A stretch of 41,778 nt of DNA from CAYFLR01 sp964343805 (lineage in GTDB: Bacteria > Bdellovibrionota_B > Oligoflexia > CAYFLR01). Shown one piece after another: positions 1-7,678 of the stretch. The DNA lies in the NCBI GenBank assembly GCA_964343805.1, contig CAYFLR010000051.1, positions 1 to 41,778 of the forward strand, written 5' to 3'. The position numbers were made by a program, and so were the translations under genes. The notes beneath the pieces are model-generated. The model was not told where the DNA came from, made no database searches, and was given only the letters and a program-made list of their open reading frames with translations. Numbering within the stretch: position 1 is the first letter of the stretch; every line of letters starts with the position of its first letter.

Positions 1-991
1 CTCCATGAATACAGGCAGTGGAAGTAGCACTGTTACAGGCTGTATTGGCCTGTCCATACCAATCACCATTGCCATTATAATCCACATAATCATTCCAATC
101 CCCATTGCCGGAATAGATTTCAGCTAGTGTCACACTTGCATATGTTCCTGTTACGCTTATAGCCCTAGAAGCCGTCTGCCCAGCAGCTACACCATTATGA
201 TAGGTCACTTCTAAGGTATCCGTATGAGTATCTACGCCTAAGGATGAAAACTGTAAAGTAACAGAACAACTGGCACCAGCAGCTAAAGTGGTAGCTCCTC
301 CACAAGCAGAGCCCACTACACTCAGTGTTGAATCAGAGAGAGCGGTAAATGATAGAGCAGTTGCCCCGGTATAACCTGAGTTTGTAAGTGTAAACGTAAA
401 CTGTGAGGAGGATAAATAAGCCACATTGGAGGCTTGAGTTGGATTGTTGAAGGCTAAGGAAGCAGCTGCGATGGTTATGGTAACTGTTGCAGTATCTGTT
501 GCTCCCTTACCATCACTCACGGTGTAGGTAAAAGTATCCACTCCTGTGTAGTTATTTTTTGGGGTATAGGTTAAAGTCCCATCTCCATTATTAACTACGG
601 TTCCGTTGGAGGGATCTGTCACTGCTGATATAGTGAGTGTATCACTATCTGCATCAGTGTCATTGGTGAGCACACTGCGGGCGACGCCTACGTTGACAGC
701 TTGGGTATAGGAATCATTTACTGCGTTAGGAGTACTGTTATTATCCGTATTGCTGTTGTTATTAGTATTACTAGTGGTACTAGTGTTATTGTTATTTGAA
801 GAGGTTGTGGTGGTAGTGCTCGCAGGAGTAGAAGTTGGGATGGTGGTGGCACTCGAAGGAGTACTGGTGGTAGTAGTAGATGATGATGAATCATTATCGT
901 TGTTGGTCGCATCCATATCCCACGCAGAAGATCTGGTACAAGCCAAAATCATCATTGAAAAAACCAAGCTGAATATAAGCAGCTTATCCAT
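1..991 (-). CDS. Surface lipoprotein with cadherin-like domain, 3' part outside window
   Basis: An open minus-strand frame runs from an ATG at 991 to the left edge (330 codons visible). GGAGAGG lies about 8 nt upstream of the ATG. The N-terminus is a lipoprotein signal ending MMILAC, with the lipidated Cys at residue 18. About 65 residues of Ser/Thr/Asn-rich linker follow. Next comes a cadherin-like/Big_9-type repeat (AVNDSYTQAVNVG, then VLTNDTDADSD, NGTVVNNGDGTLTYTP, DTFTYTVSDG). After that is a beta-sandwich with CGG...GASCSVTLQFS, like ASPM-SPD-2-Hydin or choice-of-anchor domains. The last visible part is rich in NGNGDW. The family suggests a cell-surface adhesin-like or structural protein; the ligand is unknown. 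Plus-strand open frames here are shadows of the repetitive linker. Confidence 0.88.
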   Translation of the reverse strand, partial: MDKLLIFSLVFSMMILACTRSSAWDMDATNNDNDSSSSTTTTSTPSSATTIPTSTPASTTTTTSSNNNNTSTTSNTNNNSNTDNNSTPNAVNDSYTQAVNVGVARSVLTNDTDADSDTLTISAVTDPSNGTVVNNGDGTLTYTPKNNYTGVDTFTYTVSDGKGATDTATVTITIAAASLAFNNPTQASNVAYLSSSQFTFTLTNSGYTGATALSFTALSDSTLSVVGSACGGATTLAAGASCSVTLQFSSLGVDTHTDTLEVTYHNGVAAGQTASRAISVTGTYASVTLAEIYSGNGDWNDYVDYNGNGDWYGQANTACNSATSTACIHG

Positions 992-1235
992 TTGGGGCAA
1001 ACCTCTCCACCGCAATTAAACTCATTCTTCTCCTATTACTTTACAATCGGTCGAAAAGTTCAAAAAATTAAATTTTGGAGGGTACATAATACATAAGTAA
1101 TGATAACTGGCTGAAAGTAGGTCTGAAAAAATTAGGATTTTTTGATCTAACAAGCTGTTTTATGGATTATTTTTTTGCAACCAACCGGCAAAAAAGATAA
1201 AATTAAGGCTTAACTACTCAAAAAGCAGAGGATTT

Positions 1236-2068
1236 ATGCGCCCTTTATTATTTTTAATCCTTTTTTGTTTCTTAAATTTGCCCCTCCTCTCATCGCTGTC
1301 TCCCTTACTTGCCCAAGCAAGAGCTAAAACTACCTCCACCAGCAAGAAAAAAGCAGTAGCCAAGAGAAAGCCTGCTGGCAAAAACTGGAAAGAGCACTAC
1401 CGCAAGAAGCAAAGAAGGAAAGCGCGAAAACCGAGAAACTCTAATGCTAAACCTGGCTCGAAAGCACCAGCAACCAAAACCACATCCAAAGCCCCTCCCC
1501 CCATTAAATTAGATAAACAACCTAATTTTTTTGAATCTAAGTATTTTGGCGTCCAAGTGGGAGCCTTTTGGGGAACATTCCTAAATGAAAGTTATGTATT
1601 TATGGAGCTCAACTCAGTTTTCACTTTACCCCCACGCTTGCCGCCTTTACAAATTTTGGTTGGGTGCAATCTGAGGATAATGCCGATAAAAAAGCCCTAG
1701 CTGAACTAAATAAAAAACTAGGAAATAATTCAGGTATCACTAACCTAGAGCCTAAACTGAACTATATTAGCCTTTATGCAGATTTAACCGCAGCTTATGT
1801 GCCTATGCGAGGCAAATTGGATGTCATGTTTAACAATAAGCTTCACTTTGAACTATTTCTTTTAGGTGGAGTGAGTTTATTAAAGACCGATCAAGATGAC
1901 AAATATGCCATCACCTGGGGACTAGGAGAGAACATCTATTTTAACTCCACCTATTCTATTCGCCTAGACTACATAACTCGAATGTTCCAAGAGAAAAAAG
2001 GAATGTCCGAAGTTGAAGTCACCAGAAATCTCATGTCTTTTAGCCTGGCACTCAACTATTTTTTCTAA
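1236..2068 (+). CDS. Outer-membrane beta-barrel protein, broken by a 1-nt frameshift
   Basis: Two overlapping frames (1236-1700 and 1664-2068) make one protein. The first has a signal peptide ending SPLLAQA, a very basic Lys/Arg-rich segment (residues about 30-75) and the start of a barrel (YFGVQVGAFWGTFLNESY). The second continues FTNFGWVQSED, then AYVPMRGKLDVMFNNKLHFE, and ends LALNYFF with the terminal Phe expected of an outer-membrane barrel. The pattern fits the OmpA-size barrel family common in Myxococcota/Bdellovibrionota (TIGR04565-like, from memory). The frames join if one base is missing near the C5 run at about 1629-1633, giving FTL-(T/P)-PTLAAF. Sequencing indel or real mutation cannot be told apart here. 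The basic linker could contact peptidoglycan or LPS; that is inference. Confidence 0.75.
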
Positions 2069-2117
2069 TTTTATCCGCCTAACATTCTAGCAAAATTCAC
2101 TTTTCTTTATTTAGAAC

Positions 2118-2145
2118 TAAACTTTCAGGCCTAACTGACCGAAAG
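2118..2145 (+). promoter_or_regulatory. Possible sigma-28-type promoter
   Basis: TAAACTTT (2118-2125), a 12-nt spacer, then ACCGAAAG (2138-2145). This resembles the flagellar sigma factor pattern TAAAGTTT-N11-GCCGATAA. The same ACCGAAAG box, with TAAAGTCC 11 nt upstream, precedes the receiver gene at 34439. The match is imperfect. It would drive the secreted protein gene at 2177. Confidence 0.3.
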
Positions 2146-2176
2146 GTATATCGAATAAGTAAAGGTGGATAATAAC

Positions 2177-2863
2177 ATGAAGTATAAACACCCTATATTG
2201 GTCATAATGACAGTTCTAATCTTACAAAACACCTCTCTCTTTGCTCAAAAAGGAAGCGGAGTGGGGGGCGGACCTTCATTTAAGTACGCCACATCCAGCT
2301 TGGCGAAAGTTATTAATACGAATGTCAATAAACAGTTTGCAGACTCAGAGCCTCCGACCTTTAATGAACAATTTATGCTTTTTAATGGAGGAGAAGGCTA
2401 TATAAACAATAAGGGTGTAAGCTTTGGAGGAGCTGGATGGTCAGGATCTACCGAACAGACCAGCAATGGAAATAAAGTCACCTACCGTCTTAATTATGGA
2501 GGGTTTATCTTTGGTTATGAGTTTGTAAGCTCTACCCTCTTTGGCCTCAGTGTGAGTAATATGATTGGCTACGGTACTTATGAGTATAATAGGTACAATT
2601 CTATTAACACAACCAGTACCAGTGCGACCTATTTTCATATTAAGGGAGACCTCTTCCTTTTTGAACCCAACTTTATGGTGAGATTAAATATGACCTCCTT
2701 TTTTGGCTTTGGTCTTGTTGGATCCTACCTCTGGGCCACCCATACTTCCGTCTATCAAGAGGGAAAAGGACCCAATAGTAAATTGTTAGAAACGAGTAAA
2801 TTAGCAGGAATTGCCCCTTCACATCCGGCATTCAGAATAGTAATTTTTCTAGGAAAGTACTAA
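2177..2863 (+). CDS. Secreted protein of unknown function, probably outer-membrane associated
   Basis: 228 residues from the ATG at 2177. An in-frame GTG at 2165 lies inside the ribosome-binding sequence AAAGGTGG, so the ATG is preferred. The N-terminus is a signal peptide (KHPILVIMTVLILQNTSLFA, then QKG). The mature protein is rich in Gly, aromatic residues and alternating strands (VTYRLNYGGFIFGYEF, FFGFGLVGSYLW), which suggests a small beta-barrel or beta-sandwich. I do not recognise the family. It lies just upstream of an ExbD/TolR-like gene with about 60 nt between them, so the two may be cotranscribed. Confidence 0.7.
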   Translation: MKYKHPILVIMTVLILQNTSLFAQKGSGVGGGPSFKYATSSLAKVINTNVNKQFADSEPPTFNEQFMLFNGGEGYINNKGVSFGGAGWSGSTEQTSNGNKVTYRLNYGGFIFGYEFVSSTLFGLSVSNMIGYGTYEYNRYNSINTTSTSATYFHIKGDLFLFEPNFMVRLNMTSFFGFGLVGSYLWATHTSVYQEGKGPNSKLLETSKLAGIAPSHPAFRIVIFLGKY

Positions 2864-2922
2864 GAGTCTGGTATACTATTTAAGCTAAATAGGTGAAGGT
2901 AAAATTAATATATGAGGAAAAA

Positions 2923-3390
2923 ATGAGCCACGGCCCCAGCGAAGATGAAGAAGGAATCATTGGGGGAATCAATGTCACTCCTTTGGTAGATATCACTTTA
3001 GTATTATTAATAATTTTTATGGTGACGGCAAATTACATTGCCCAGAAATCCATCCAAGTTCAACTACCCAAAGCAGCTTCAGCAGATGTCACTAAAGGGA
3101 AAAATGACTTCTTGATTGTTCTTACTAAAAAAGGACAGATTTTTCTTAATGGAAAGATCTCTGATAGAGACCATATTAAAGAATTTATTGATAACAAAAG
3201 TACTAATAAAAAATCTTTACAAGCTATTATTAGTGCTGATGAGGGTGCACGACATGGAGAAGTCGTTTCCATTATAGACTTTATTCGTAAGAATGGAGTA
3301 GAAAACTTTGCCATTAGCGTTGAAACAGATGTAGTGAAAATTCCACCTCCAACGCGAAATGATAAGGACAGTGCAAAGCCAACCCCGTAG
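2923..3390 (+). CDS. ExbD/TolR-family biopolymer transport protein
   Basis: 155 residues. The ATG at 2923 has GAGG 6 nt upstream; an in-frame GTG at 2893 has no such site. A cytoplasmic N-terminus (GGINVTPLVDITLVLLIIFM) leads into one transmembrane helix (about 21-43). Asp23 is the conserved membrane Asp (ExbD Asp25, TolR Asp23) used in proton-driven force transfer with ExbB/TolQ. The periplasmic part has the usual ExbD/TolR fold motifs (FLIVLTKKGQIFLNG, LQAIISADEGARHGEVVSII). A Pro-rich tail (IPPPTRND) follows. No exbB/tolQ or tonB/tolA gene is visible nearby, so the partner must be encoded elsewhere. Confidence 0.9.
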   Translation: MSHGPSEDEEGIIGGINVTPLVDITLVLLIIFMVTANYIAQKSIQVQLPKAASADVTKGKNDFLIVLTKKGQIFLNGKISDRDHIKEFIDNKSTNKKSLQAIISADEGARHGEVVSIIDFIRKNGVENFAISVETDVVKIPPPTRNDKDSAKPTP

Positions 3391-3429
3391 AACTAAACGT
3401 CTTTCGGGACAATAATTAGGAGATGGGCT

Positions 3430-4347
3430 ATGCCAAACAAACTGTTTTCAATTATTACCGCGATCTGCTGGTTTTCTCTCATTACCATGACAGGATGTGA
3501 CAACACTCCTACCAAAAATTCTCGCATCCTCTCAAAACCTAAGACAACTCAAAATAATAATACTAATCTTAGCTCACCCTTGGATGATCCAAACACCCTA
3601 GGTAGACAAAGCAATTTAAAAACTATCCACGGGACAAATATTGATGGCGTTCACTCTTCCAAAGGATGGAAAGGGTCTCTGCCTATTCGATTTAAGTTTG
3701 GTCCCAACGTACCAGATAATTTAAAATATCAATTTGAACTTGCCATGCAAACCTGGGAGTCTGCAGTTTGCCTTAGCGGCAGGATATTTATTCCTTATAA
3801 AGAGGATGAAAAGTCAACTGATGCATCATTAGAATCTCCAGATGACCTTTACAATACACTCAATGACCAAATAATGGGGCTTTACTTTGATTATAATTGG
3901 GAAGAAACTACAAATAAAGGCTCAACCGTATTAGCTACAACGGTTTGGGAGAATGATCCCAGTGATAAGGAGCGTATTTCTAAGGCTGATATTCGCTTCA
4001 ATGCTCAGCTATACAGTTTTATGGATACAAAGAACCAAAGTAATAAACCCGGCACTGGAAAAGATGATTCCGTCTATGTGGATATCCAGTCTCTTGCGCT
4101 CCATGAAATTGGGCACTTACTTGGACTCCAACACATATCATATGAAGAAGATAAACTATCCGTGATGAATCCCAAAATGGAAACAGGGTTTAATAAGACC
4201 AAAAGAGTCCTTTCGCCCAAAGATGTGGAACGGATCAAGGCCCTTTACTACAATGTCACGATTAATGATGGAAGAGCCTGTAACCCCAAAGCAGAGGTTA
4301 AATCACGGATTAAGGAACTCTATAAAGACACAGCCACTTCCAATTAA
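3430..4347 (+). CDS. Matrixin-type zinc metalloprotease lipoprotein
   Basis: 305 residues; AGGAG lies 9 nt before the ATG. The signal ends MTGC, with lipid Cys23 followed by Asp. Asp at +2 retains lipoproteins in the inner membrane of enterobacteria; whether that rule holds here is unknown. A linker (about 30-75) precedes a metzincin catalytic domain. LALHEIGHLLGLQH places zinc ligands His225, His229, His235, catalytic Glu226 and Gly232, with Met-turn Met246 in SVMNP. This is the peptidase M10A/matrixin pattern. It probably degrades periplasmic or external protein substrates. No cysteine-switch prodomain is seen. Confidence 0.9.
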   Translation: MPNKLFSIITAICWFSLITMTGCDNTPTKNSRILSKPKTTQNNNTNLSSPLDDPNTLGRQSNLKTIHGTNIDGVHSSKGWKGSLPIRFKFGPNVPDNLKYQFELAMQTWESAVCLSGRIFIPYKEDEKSTDASLESPDDLYNTLNDQIMGLYFDYNWEETTNKGSTVLATTVWENDPSDKERISKADIRFNAQLYSFMDTKNQSNKPGTGKDDSVYVDIQSLALHEIGHLLGLQHISYEEDKLSVMNPKMETGFNKTKRVLSPKDVERIKALYYNVTINDGRACNPKAEVKSRIKELYKDTATSN

Positions 4348-4393
4348 GCTAATCAATTATAAACCTCAGACATCACCAATATATTTAACTATA

Positions 4394-4543
4394 TTAGGAT
4401 TCCTTTTCCGGAACTTTGTAGTCCTCATCCACCCATTTGCCTAAATCAATTAACTGACATCTCTTGCTGCAAAATGGACGGAAAGGATTCTCATGCCACC
4501 CAGTTTTCGTTTTACAAATAGGACACAATAGTTTTGATTTCAT
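4394..4543 (-). CDS. yacG: DNA gyrase inhibitor YacG, zinc-finger protein
   Basis: 49 residues from ATG at 4543; GGAGG lies 3 nt upstream. The sequence has Cys7-Pro-Ile-Cys10 and Cys25-Ser-Lys-Arg-Cys29, with RPFCSKRCQLIDLGKW matching the YacG/DUF329 zinc-binding core. E. coli YacG binds GyrB and blocks DNA binding by gyrase. It is shorter than E. coli YacG (65 residues), losing mainly the C-terminal tail. It is convergent with the metalloprotease gene. Confidence 0.93.
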   Translation of the reverse strand: MKSKLLCPICKTKTGWHENPFRPFCSKRCQLIDLGKWVDEDYKVPEKES

Positions 4544-4567
4544 AACCTCCCCACTTTACCCATTTTT

Positions 4568-4582
4568 GTCTAATTTTTAGAC
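4568..4582. repeat. Short perfect inverted repeat in the 4544-4836 spacer
   Basis: GTCTAA-TTT-TTAGAC forms a perfect 6-bp palindrome with a 3-nt centre. It lies between the divergent yacG start and the sigma-54-type promoter at 4720. It could be an operator; there is no clean T tract for a terminator. Confidence 0.3.
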
Positions 4583-4719
4583 AGTTTGTCAATCTTTTAT
4601 ACAATTATTACTAAAGTGTCACTTCCCTTTTCACTTGGGTCATTTTTAAACCTAATAATAACCTTTTGTTTTAACTTGATTAATAGAAAAAAAGAATATA
4701 TAAGGAAAATTTTCTTTCC

Positions 4720-4735
4720 TGGCATTGCTCTTGCT
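4720..4735 (+). promoter_or_regulatory. Sigma-54 (RpoN)-type -24/-12 promoter
   Basis: TGGCATTGCTCTTGCT matches the consensus TGGCAYRN4TTGCW at all but one informative position. The invariant GG (4721-4722) and GC (4733-4734) are separated by exactly 10 nt. It lies about 100 nt upstream of the small-protein gene at 4837. If real, those genes need an enhancer-binding activator, which is not encoded in this window. Confidence 0.6.
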
Positions 4736-4836
4736 TATATGGTTAGTGACGGCTCAATGGAAAATGAGTCTTCAGAATTGAAATTATAGGGATGATGAAG
4801 AATCAACATAAACCCTTAAACAGAGAGGGAGGACAT

Positions 4837-5070
4837 ATGAAGACTCAGTCGAATATTATCAGCCTTTTCAAAGCAAGGTCGCCAAAAGCCCCACCAGACT
4901 TACCTGAGGTACCAAAGGTAGAAAAAGAACAGTCTGATGTTGGCCAAGAGGCCCGAATTAAAAGACTGTTTACCGAAGTTATGTCAAAAAATTCTGCTTC
5001 AGCTGATAAAGTAGCTAAAGCACGCAAAGCCAATAATCAGAGTGTGTTACGGAAGTACAAGATTAAATAG
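4837..5070 (+). CDS. Small basic protein of unknown function
   Basis: 77 residues from an ATG with GAGGGAGGA 5 nt upstream. The frame is open further upstream but lacks another such site. It starts MKTQSNIISLFKARSPK, has a Pro-rich stretch (APPDLPEVPKVEK) and then a helical charged half (EARIKRLFTEVMSK ... VLRKYKIK). There is no signal peptide or membrane segment, so it is probably cytoplasmic. The next gene starts 48 nt downstream and also has an N-terminal NVLSLDAF/IISLFKA-like stretch. The possible sigma-54 promoter upstream makes a motility or surface-growth role conceivable, but that is inference. Confidence 0.7.
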   Translation: MKTQSNIISLFKARSPKAPPDLPEVPKVEKEQSDVGQEARIKRLFTEVMSKNSASADKVAKARKANNQSVLRKYKIK

Positions 5071-5117
5071 AGAAGAGTTTTATTTAATTAACCGTGCCAC
5101 ATTTTTTGGAGGGCAAT

Positions 5118-5381
5118 ATGTACCAAGGTGAGGGACCACTAGATAGAAATGTTCTTTCTTTAGATGCTTTTAGAAGAAAGAAGACTTTAGATGAAGTTCA
5201 ACATGTGCCAAAGGCTCATTACCAAAGTCATTTGCAGGATGCAGAGACCGAGGAAGCCTTACAGTCAAGTAATTCATCTAAGCAAGTTTTGGAAAGAATG
5301 GAAAGAATTAGAACAACCATTCGTAAGATTAACCAAGTCATGGATGAACTTAAACAAATGTCCAAAAAGGACTACAGCTAA
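5118..5381 (+). CDS. Small helical protein of unknown function
   Basis: 87 residues from the ATG at 5118; TTGGAGGGCAAT lies just upstream. The N-terminus NVLSLDAFRRKKTLDE resembles the ISLFKARSPK start of the preceding gene. The C-terminal half is a predicted amphipathic helix or coiled coil (QVLERMERIRTTIRKINQVM, then DELKQMSKKDYS). Its terminator at 5449 suggests a two-gene unit with the gene at 4837. No known domain is recognised. Confidence 0.7.
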   Translation: MYQGEGPLDRNVLSLDAFRRKKTLDEVQHVPKAHYQSHLQDAETEEALQSSNSSKQVLERMERIRTTIRKINQVMDELKQMSKKDYS

Positions 5382-5448
5382 AAAAAAGATTTCACTTATT
5401 AAGCACAATTATTAGAGGAACAAGCGCTTAATAATCTTTGAAAAATTT

Positions 5449-5484
5449 AAAAGGCAGGGTCAGTGAAGACCTTGCCTTTTTTTT
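5449..5484 (+). terminator. Rho-independent terminator
   Basis: AAGGCAGGGTC pairs with GACCTTGCCTT (one mismatch) around a 6-nt loop, followed by a run of eight T. It ends the two small-protein genes. Confidence 0.9.
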
Positions 5485-5561
5485 GGTTGACAAAACCTCT
5501 TTTAATACCTAGTAATTCCCTTCATGATGATCATTCTGTTTAATCTAAAGAAGGAATTACT

Positions 5562-6530
5562 ATGACCAATCAACAACCGGCCATAAAACCACCCTCTCCT
5601 TATGCAATGGGGGGAATAGCACTTGTTTTTGTATTACTGTTCGCAGTCATGTCTAGTTACTACACCATCAACCCTGAAGAAGCTGGAGTTCTTCTTCGTT
5701 TTGGAAAATATGTAGACACCACTGGACCCGGTCTCCACTTTAAGCTCCCTCTCGGAATTGACCGAGTTATCAAAGTGCAGTACACCACAATTAGAAAAGC
5801 TGAATTTGGCTATCGTACTTTGAGAGCTGGAATCAATACCTCCTATTCCAAAGAGGGATACCAATATGAGTCTCATATGCTCACCGGAGATCTAAACGTA
5901 GCTGAAGTCTCCTGGAGTGTGCAGTACAAAGTATCTGATCCGTATAAGTTTTTATTTAAACTGCGTAATGTAGAAAAAACTATTAGAGATATCACCGAAT
6001 CAACCATGAGAATGGTGGTGGGAGACCATAGTGTCACTGATATGATCACCAGTGGAAGATCAATTGCAGCGGATAAAGTAAAAGTTATTATCCAACAAAC
6101 TTTCAATGAGTATGATTTTGGTGTAACGGTGACTAATGTCATTCTAAAAGATGTGGATCCACCCAAAAAAGTACGAGCCTCTTTCAATATGGTGAACGAG
6201 GCTATTCAAGAGCAGGATCAACTTATCAACGAAGGTTGGCAGCAATATAACAAAGTTATTCCAATGGCCAAAGGTAAGGCAAAGAAAGTTGTTCAAGAGG
6301 CAGAAGGTTACGCCATTGAACGTGTGAACAATGCCTATGGTGAAACCAACCGCTTTTTAGAGATTTATAAGGCGTATAAAAATGCACCCAAAATTACAGC
6401 ACAGCGACTTTATCTAGAAAATATCAGCAGCACCTTTGAAAAAGTAGACAAACTCTATGTGGTTGACCCTCAAGTCAAAACCATTGTTCCCTACTTACAA
6501 ATGAACCCTGGCGTAGTAGGAGGAAAATAA
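5562..6530 (+). CDS. hflK: HflK, FtsH protease modulator (SPFH family)
   Basis: 322 residues; AAGAAGG lies about 9 nt before the ATG. A short cytoplasmic N-terminus leads to one transmembrane segment (about 16-34, GGIALVFVLLFAVMSSYY). The SPFH/band-7 domain follows (INPEEAGVLLRFGKYV, TGPGLHFKLPLGIDRV), then a long helical region with QEAEGYAIERVNNAYGET. HflK and HflC form a ring in the inner membrane around FtsH and restrain its proteolysis of membrane proteins. It lacks the long Gly/Pro-rich N-terminus of E. coli HflK (419 residues). hflC begins 1 nt after its stop. Confidence 0.95.
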   Translation: MTNQQPAIKPPSPYAMGGIALVFVLLFAVMSSYYTINPEEAGVLLRFGKYVDTTGPGLHFKLPLGIDRVIKVQYTTIRKAEFGYRTLRAGINTSYSKEGYQYESHMLTGDLNVAEVSWSVQYKVSDPYKFLFKLRNVEKTIRDITESTMRMVVGDHSVTDMITSGRSIAADKVKVIIQQTFNEYDFGVTVTNVILKDVDPPKKVRASFNMVNEAIQEQDQLINEGWQQYNKVIPMAKGKAKKVVQEAEGYAIERVNNAYGETNRFLEIYKAYKNAPKITAQRLYLENISSTFEKVDKLYVVDPQVKTIVPYLQMNPGVVGGK

Positions 6531-6531
6531 G

Positions 6532-7482
6532 ATGAAATTATTACCCACAAGTATGATAACTTTAGTTGTTCTTTACATAGCAGTCAGCTCATCCACCTTT
6601 ATCATCAATGAATATCAGCAAGCGCTCTTACTCCAATTTGGTAAACCCGTAGGTGGACCTATTAGGGATGCAGGTCTTCATTTTAAATTGCCGATCGTCC
6701 AAGTGGTCAAATATTTTGATAAACGAATTTTGGAATGGGATGGAGAACCCAACCAAGTTCCCACCAAAGATAAAAAATATATCCGAATTGACACCACCGC
6801 TAGATGGCAAATAGTAGATGTTCTCAAATTCTATCAAACAGTAAGAAATGAAACAGGAGCCCAATCTCGTTTGGACGATGTTATCGATGGAGAAACCCGA
6901 AATGCCATTGCTAAATATAACTTGGTAGAATCCGTTAGAAATAGTAACGACATTATGGAAAAGCAGGTGGACTCAAAAGCCACAACAGTCCTTGGAAAAC
7001 AAACAGAAACTAAAATAGAGGCCATCGCCTATGGTAGAGAGCACCTCTCACAAGAGATCTTTAACAAAGCTAACAAAACGGTAAAACAATATGGTATCGA
7101 ACTCATTGATATTAAAATAAAACGAGTTAACTATGAATCTACCGTAAGGCAAAAAGTTTATGAAAGAATGATCTCAGAAAGAACCAGGATAGCCCAACAG
7201 TTCAAATCCACCGGTTTAGGTGCAAAATCAGAAATTTTGGGTAAAATGGATCGAGAGTTAAAGAGAATCGAATCAGAAGCTTATAGAAAAGCCGAAGAAA
7301 TTAAAGGTTCCGCAGATGCCAAAGCAGCAAAGATTTACGCCGATGCCTACAATAACAACCATGAATTTTATACCTTTTTAAAGACTCTAGAGACTGCCAA
7401 GTCTCTCATCCGTAAAGATACGACGCTTTTTCTGTCTACCGATGCAAGTTATTTAAAACTTCTTAAAAAAATGGAACCATAA
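6532..7482 (+). CDS. hflC: HflC, FtsH protease modulator (SPFH family)
   Basis: 316 residues; AGGAGG at the end of hflK serves as its ribosome-binding site. A single N-terminal transmembrane helix (about 5-22) is followed by an SPFH domain (INEYQQALLLQFGKPVG, DAGLHFKLPIVQVVKYFDKR). The C-terminal helix carries YERMISERTRIAQQFKSTG and EEIKGSADAKAAKIYADAY, both hallmarks of HflC. It pairs with the adjacent HflK and is close to the E. coli length (334). A tRNA gene with its own promoter follows. Confidence 0.95.
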   Translation: MKLLPTSMITLVVLYIAVSSSTFIINEYQQALLLQFGKPVGGPIRDAGLHFKLPIVQVVKYFDKRILEWDGEPNQVPTKDKKYIRIDTTARWQIVDVLKFYQTVRNETGAQSRLDDVIDGETRNAIAKYNLVESVRNSNDIMEKQVDSKATTVLGKQTETKIEAIAYGREHLSQEIFNKANKTVKQYGIELIDIKIKRVNYESTVRQKVYERMISERTRIAQQFKSTGLGAKSEILGKMDRELKRIESEAYRKAEEIKGSADAKAAKIYADAYNNNHEFYTFLKTLETAKSLIRKDTTLFLSTDASYLKLLKKMEP

Positions 7483-7495
7483 AAGAACATTTCTC

Positions 7496-7523
7496 TTGCA
7501 AACGAAAAATGAAACGGTATAAT
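7496..7523 (+). promoter_or_regulatory. Sigma-70-type promoter of tRNA-Gln
   Basis: TTGCAA (7496-7501), 16-nt spacer, perfect TATAAT (7518-7523). The tRNA starts about 37 nt downstream. The transcribed leader can fold as GTTAGG (7532-7537) with CCTAAC (7546-7551), a hairpin just before the mature 5' end. Confidence 0.75.
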
Positions 7524-7559
7524 TATAAATAGTTAGGGATGAAAACCTAACGAGATGTC

Positions 7560-7634
7560 TGGGATGTCGTCAAGTGGTAAGACACAAGATTTTGATTCTT
7601 GCATTCGGAGGTTCGAGTCCTCCCATCCCAGCCA
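7560..7634 (+). tRNA. tRNA-Gln (anticodon TTG)
   Basis: The acceptor stem TGGGATG (7560-7566) pairs with CATCCCA (7624-7630). The discriminator G and an encoded CCA end at 7634. The anticodon stem CAAGA/TCTTG encloses a loop with TTG at 7592-7594. The T arm is GGAGG-TTCGAGT-CCTCC. The body is a typical glutamine tRNA with U at position 1. Confidence 0.96.
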
Positions 7635-7637
7635 TCT

Positions 7638-7673
7638 AAAAACCCTTCTTGCACCAGCAAGGAGGGTTTTTTT
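7638..7673 (+). terminator. Rho-independent terminator of tRNA-Gln
   Basis: AAACCCTTCTTGC pairs with GCAAGGAGGGTTT (one bulge or mismatch) around ACCA, followed by seven T. Confidence 0.9.
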
Positions 7674-7678
7674 GTGGG

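Noticed and set aside
718..1019. Short open frames on both strands over the polar linker region
   Set aside because: They are out-of-frame readings of the Ser/Thr/Asn-rich low-complexity linker of the minus-strand lipoprotein.
1629..1633. Programmed frameshift at the C5 tract of the barrel gene
   Set aside because: A-CCC-CCA is not a known slippery heptamer and there is no downstream structure; an indel is simpler.
4586..4789. 67-codon plus-strand frame with hydrophobic start
   Set aside because: No ribosome-binding site, AT-rich, and it covers the sigma-54-type promoter.
5510..5515. -10 box for hflK after TTGACA at 5487
   Set aside because: TAGTAA matches only three of six consensus positions, so I did not annotate the promoter.
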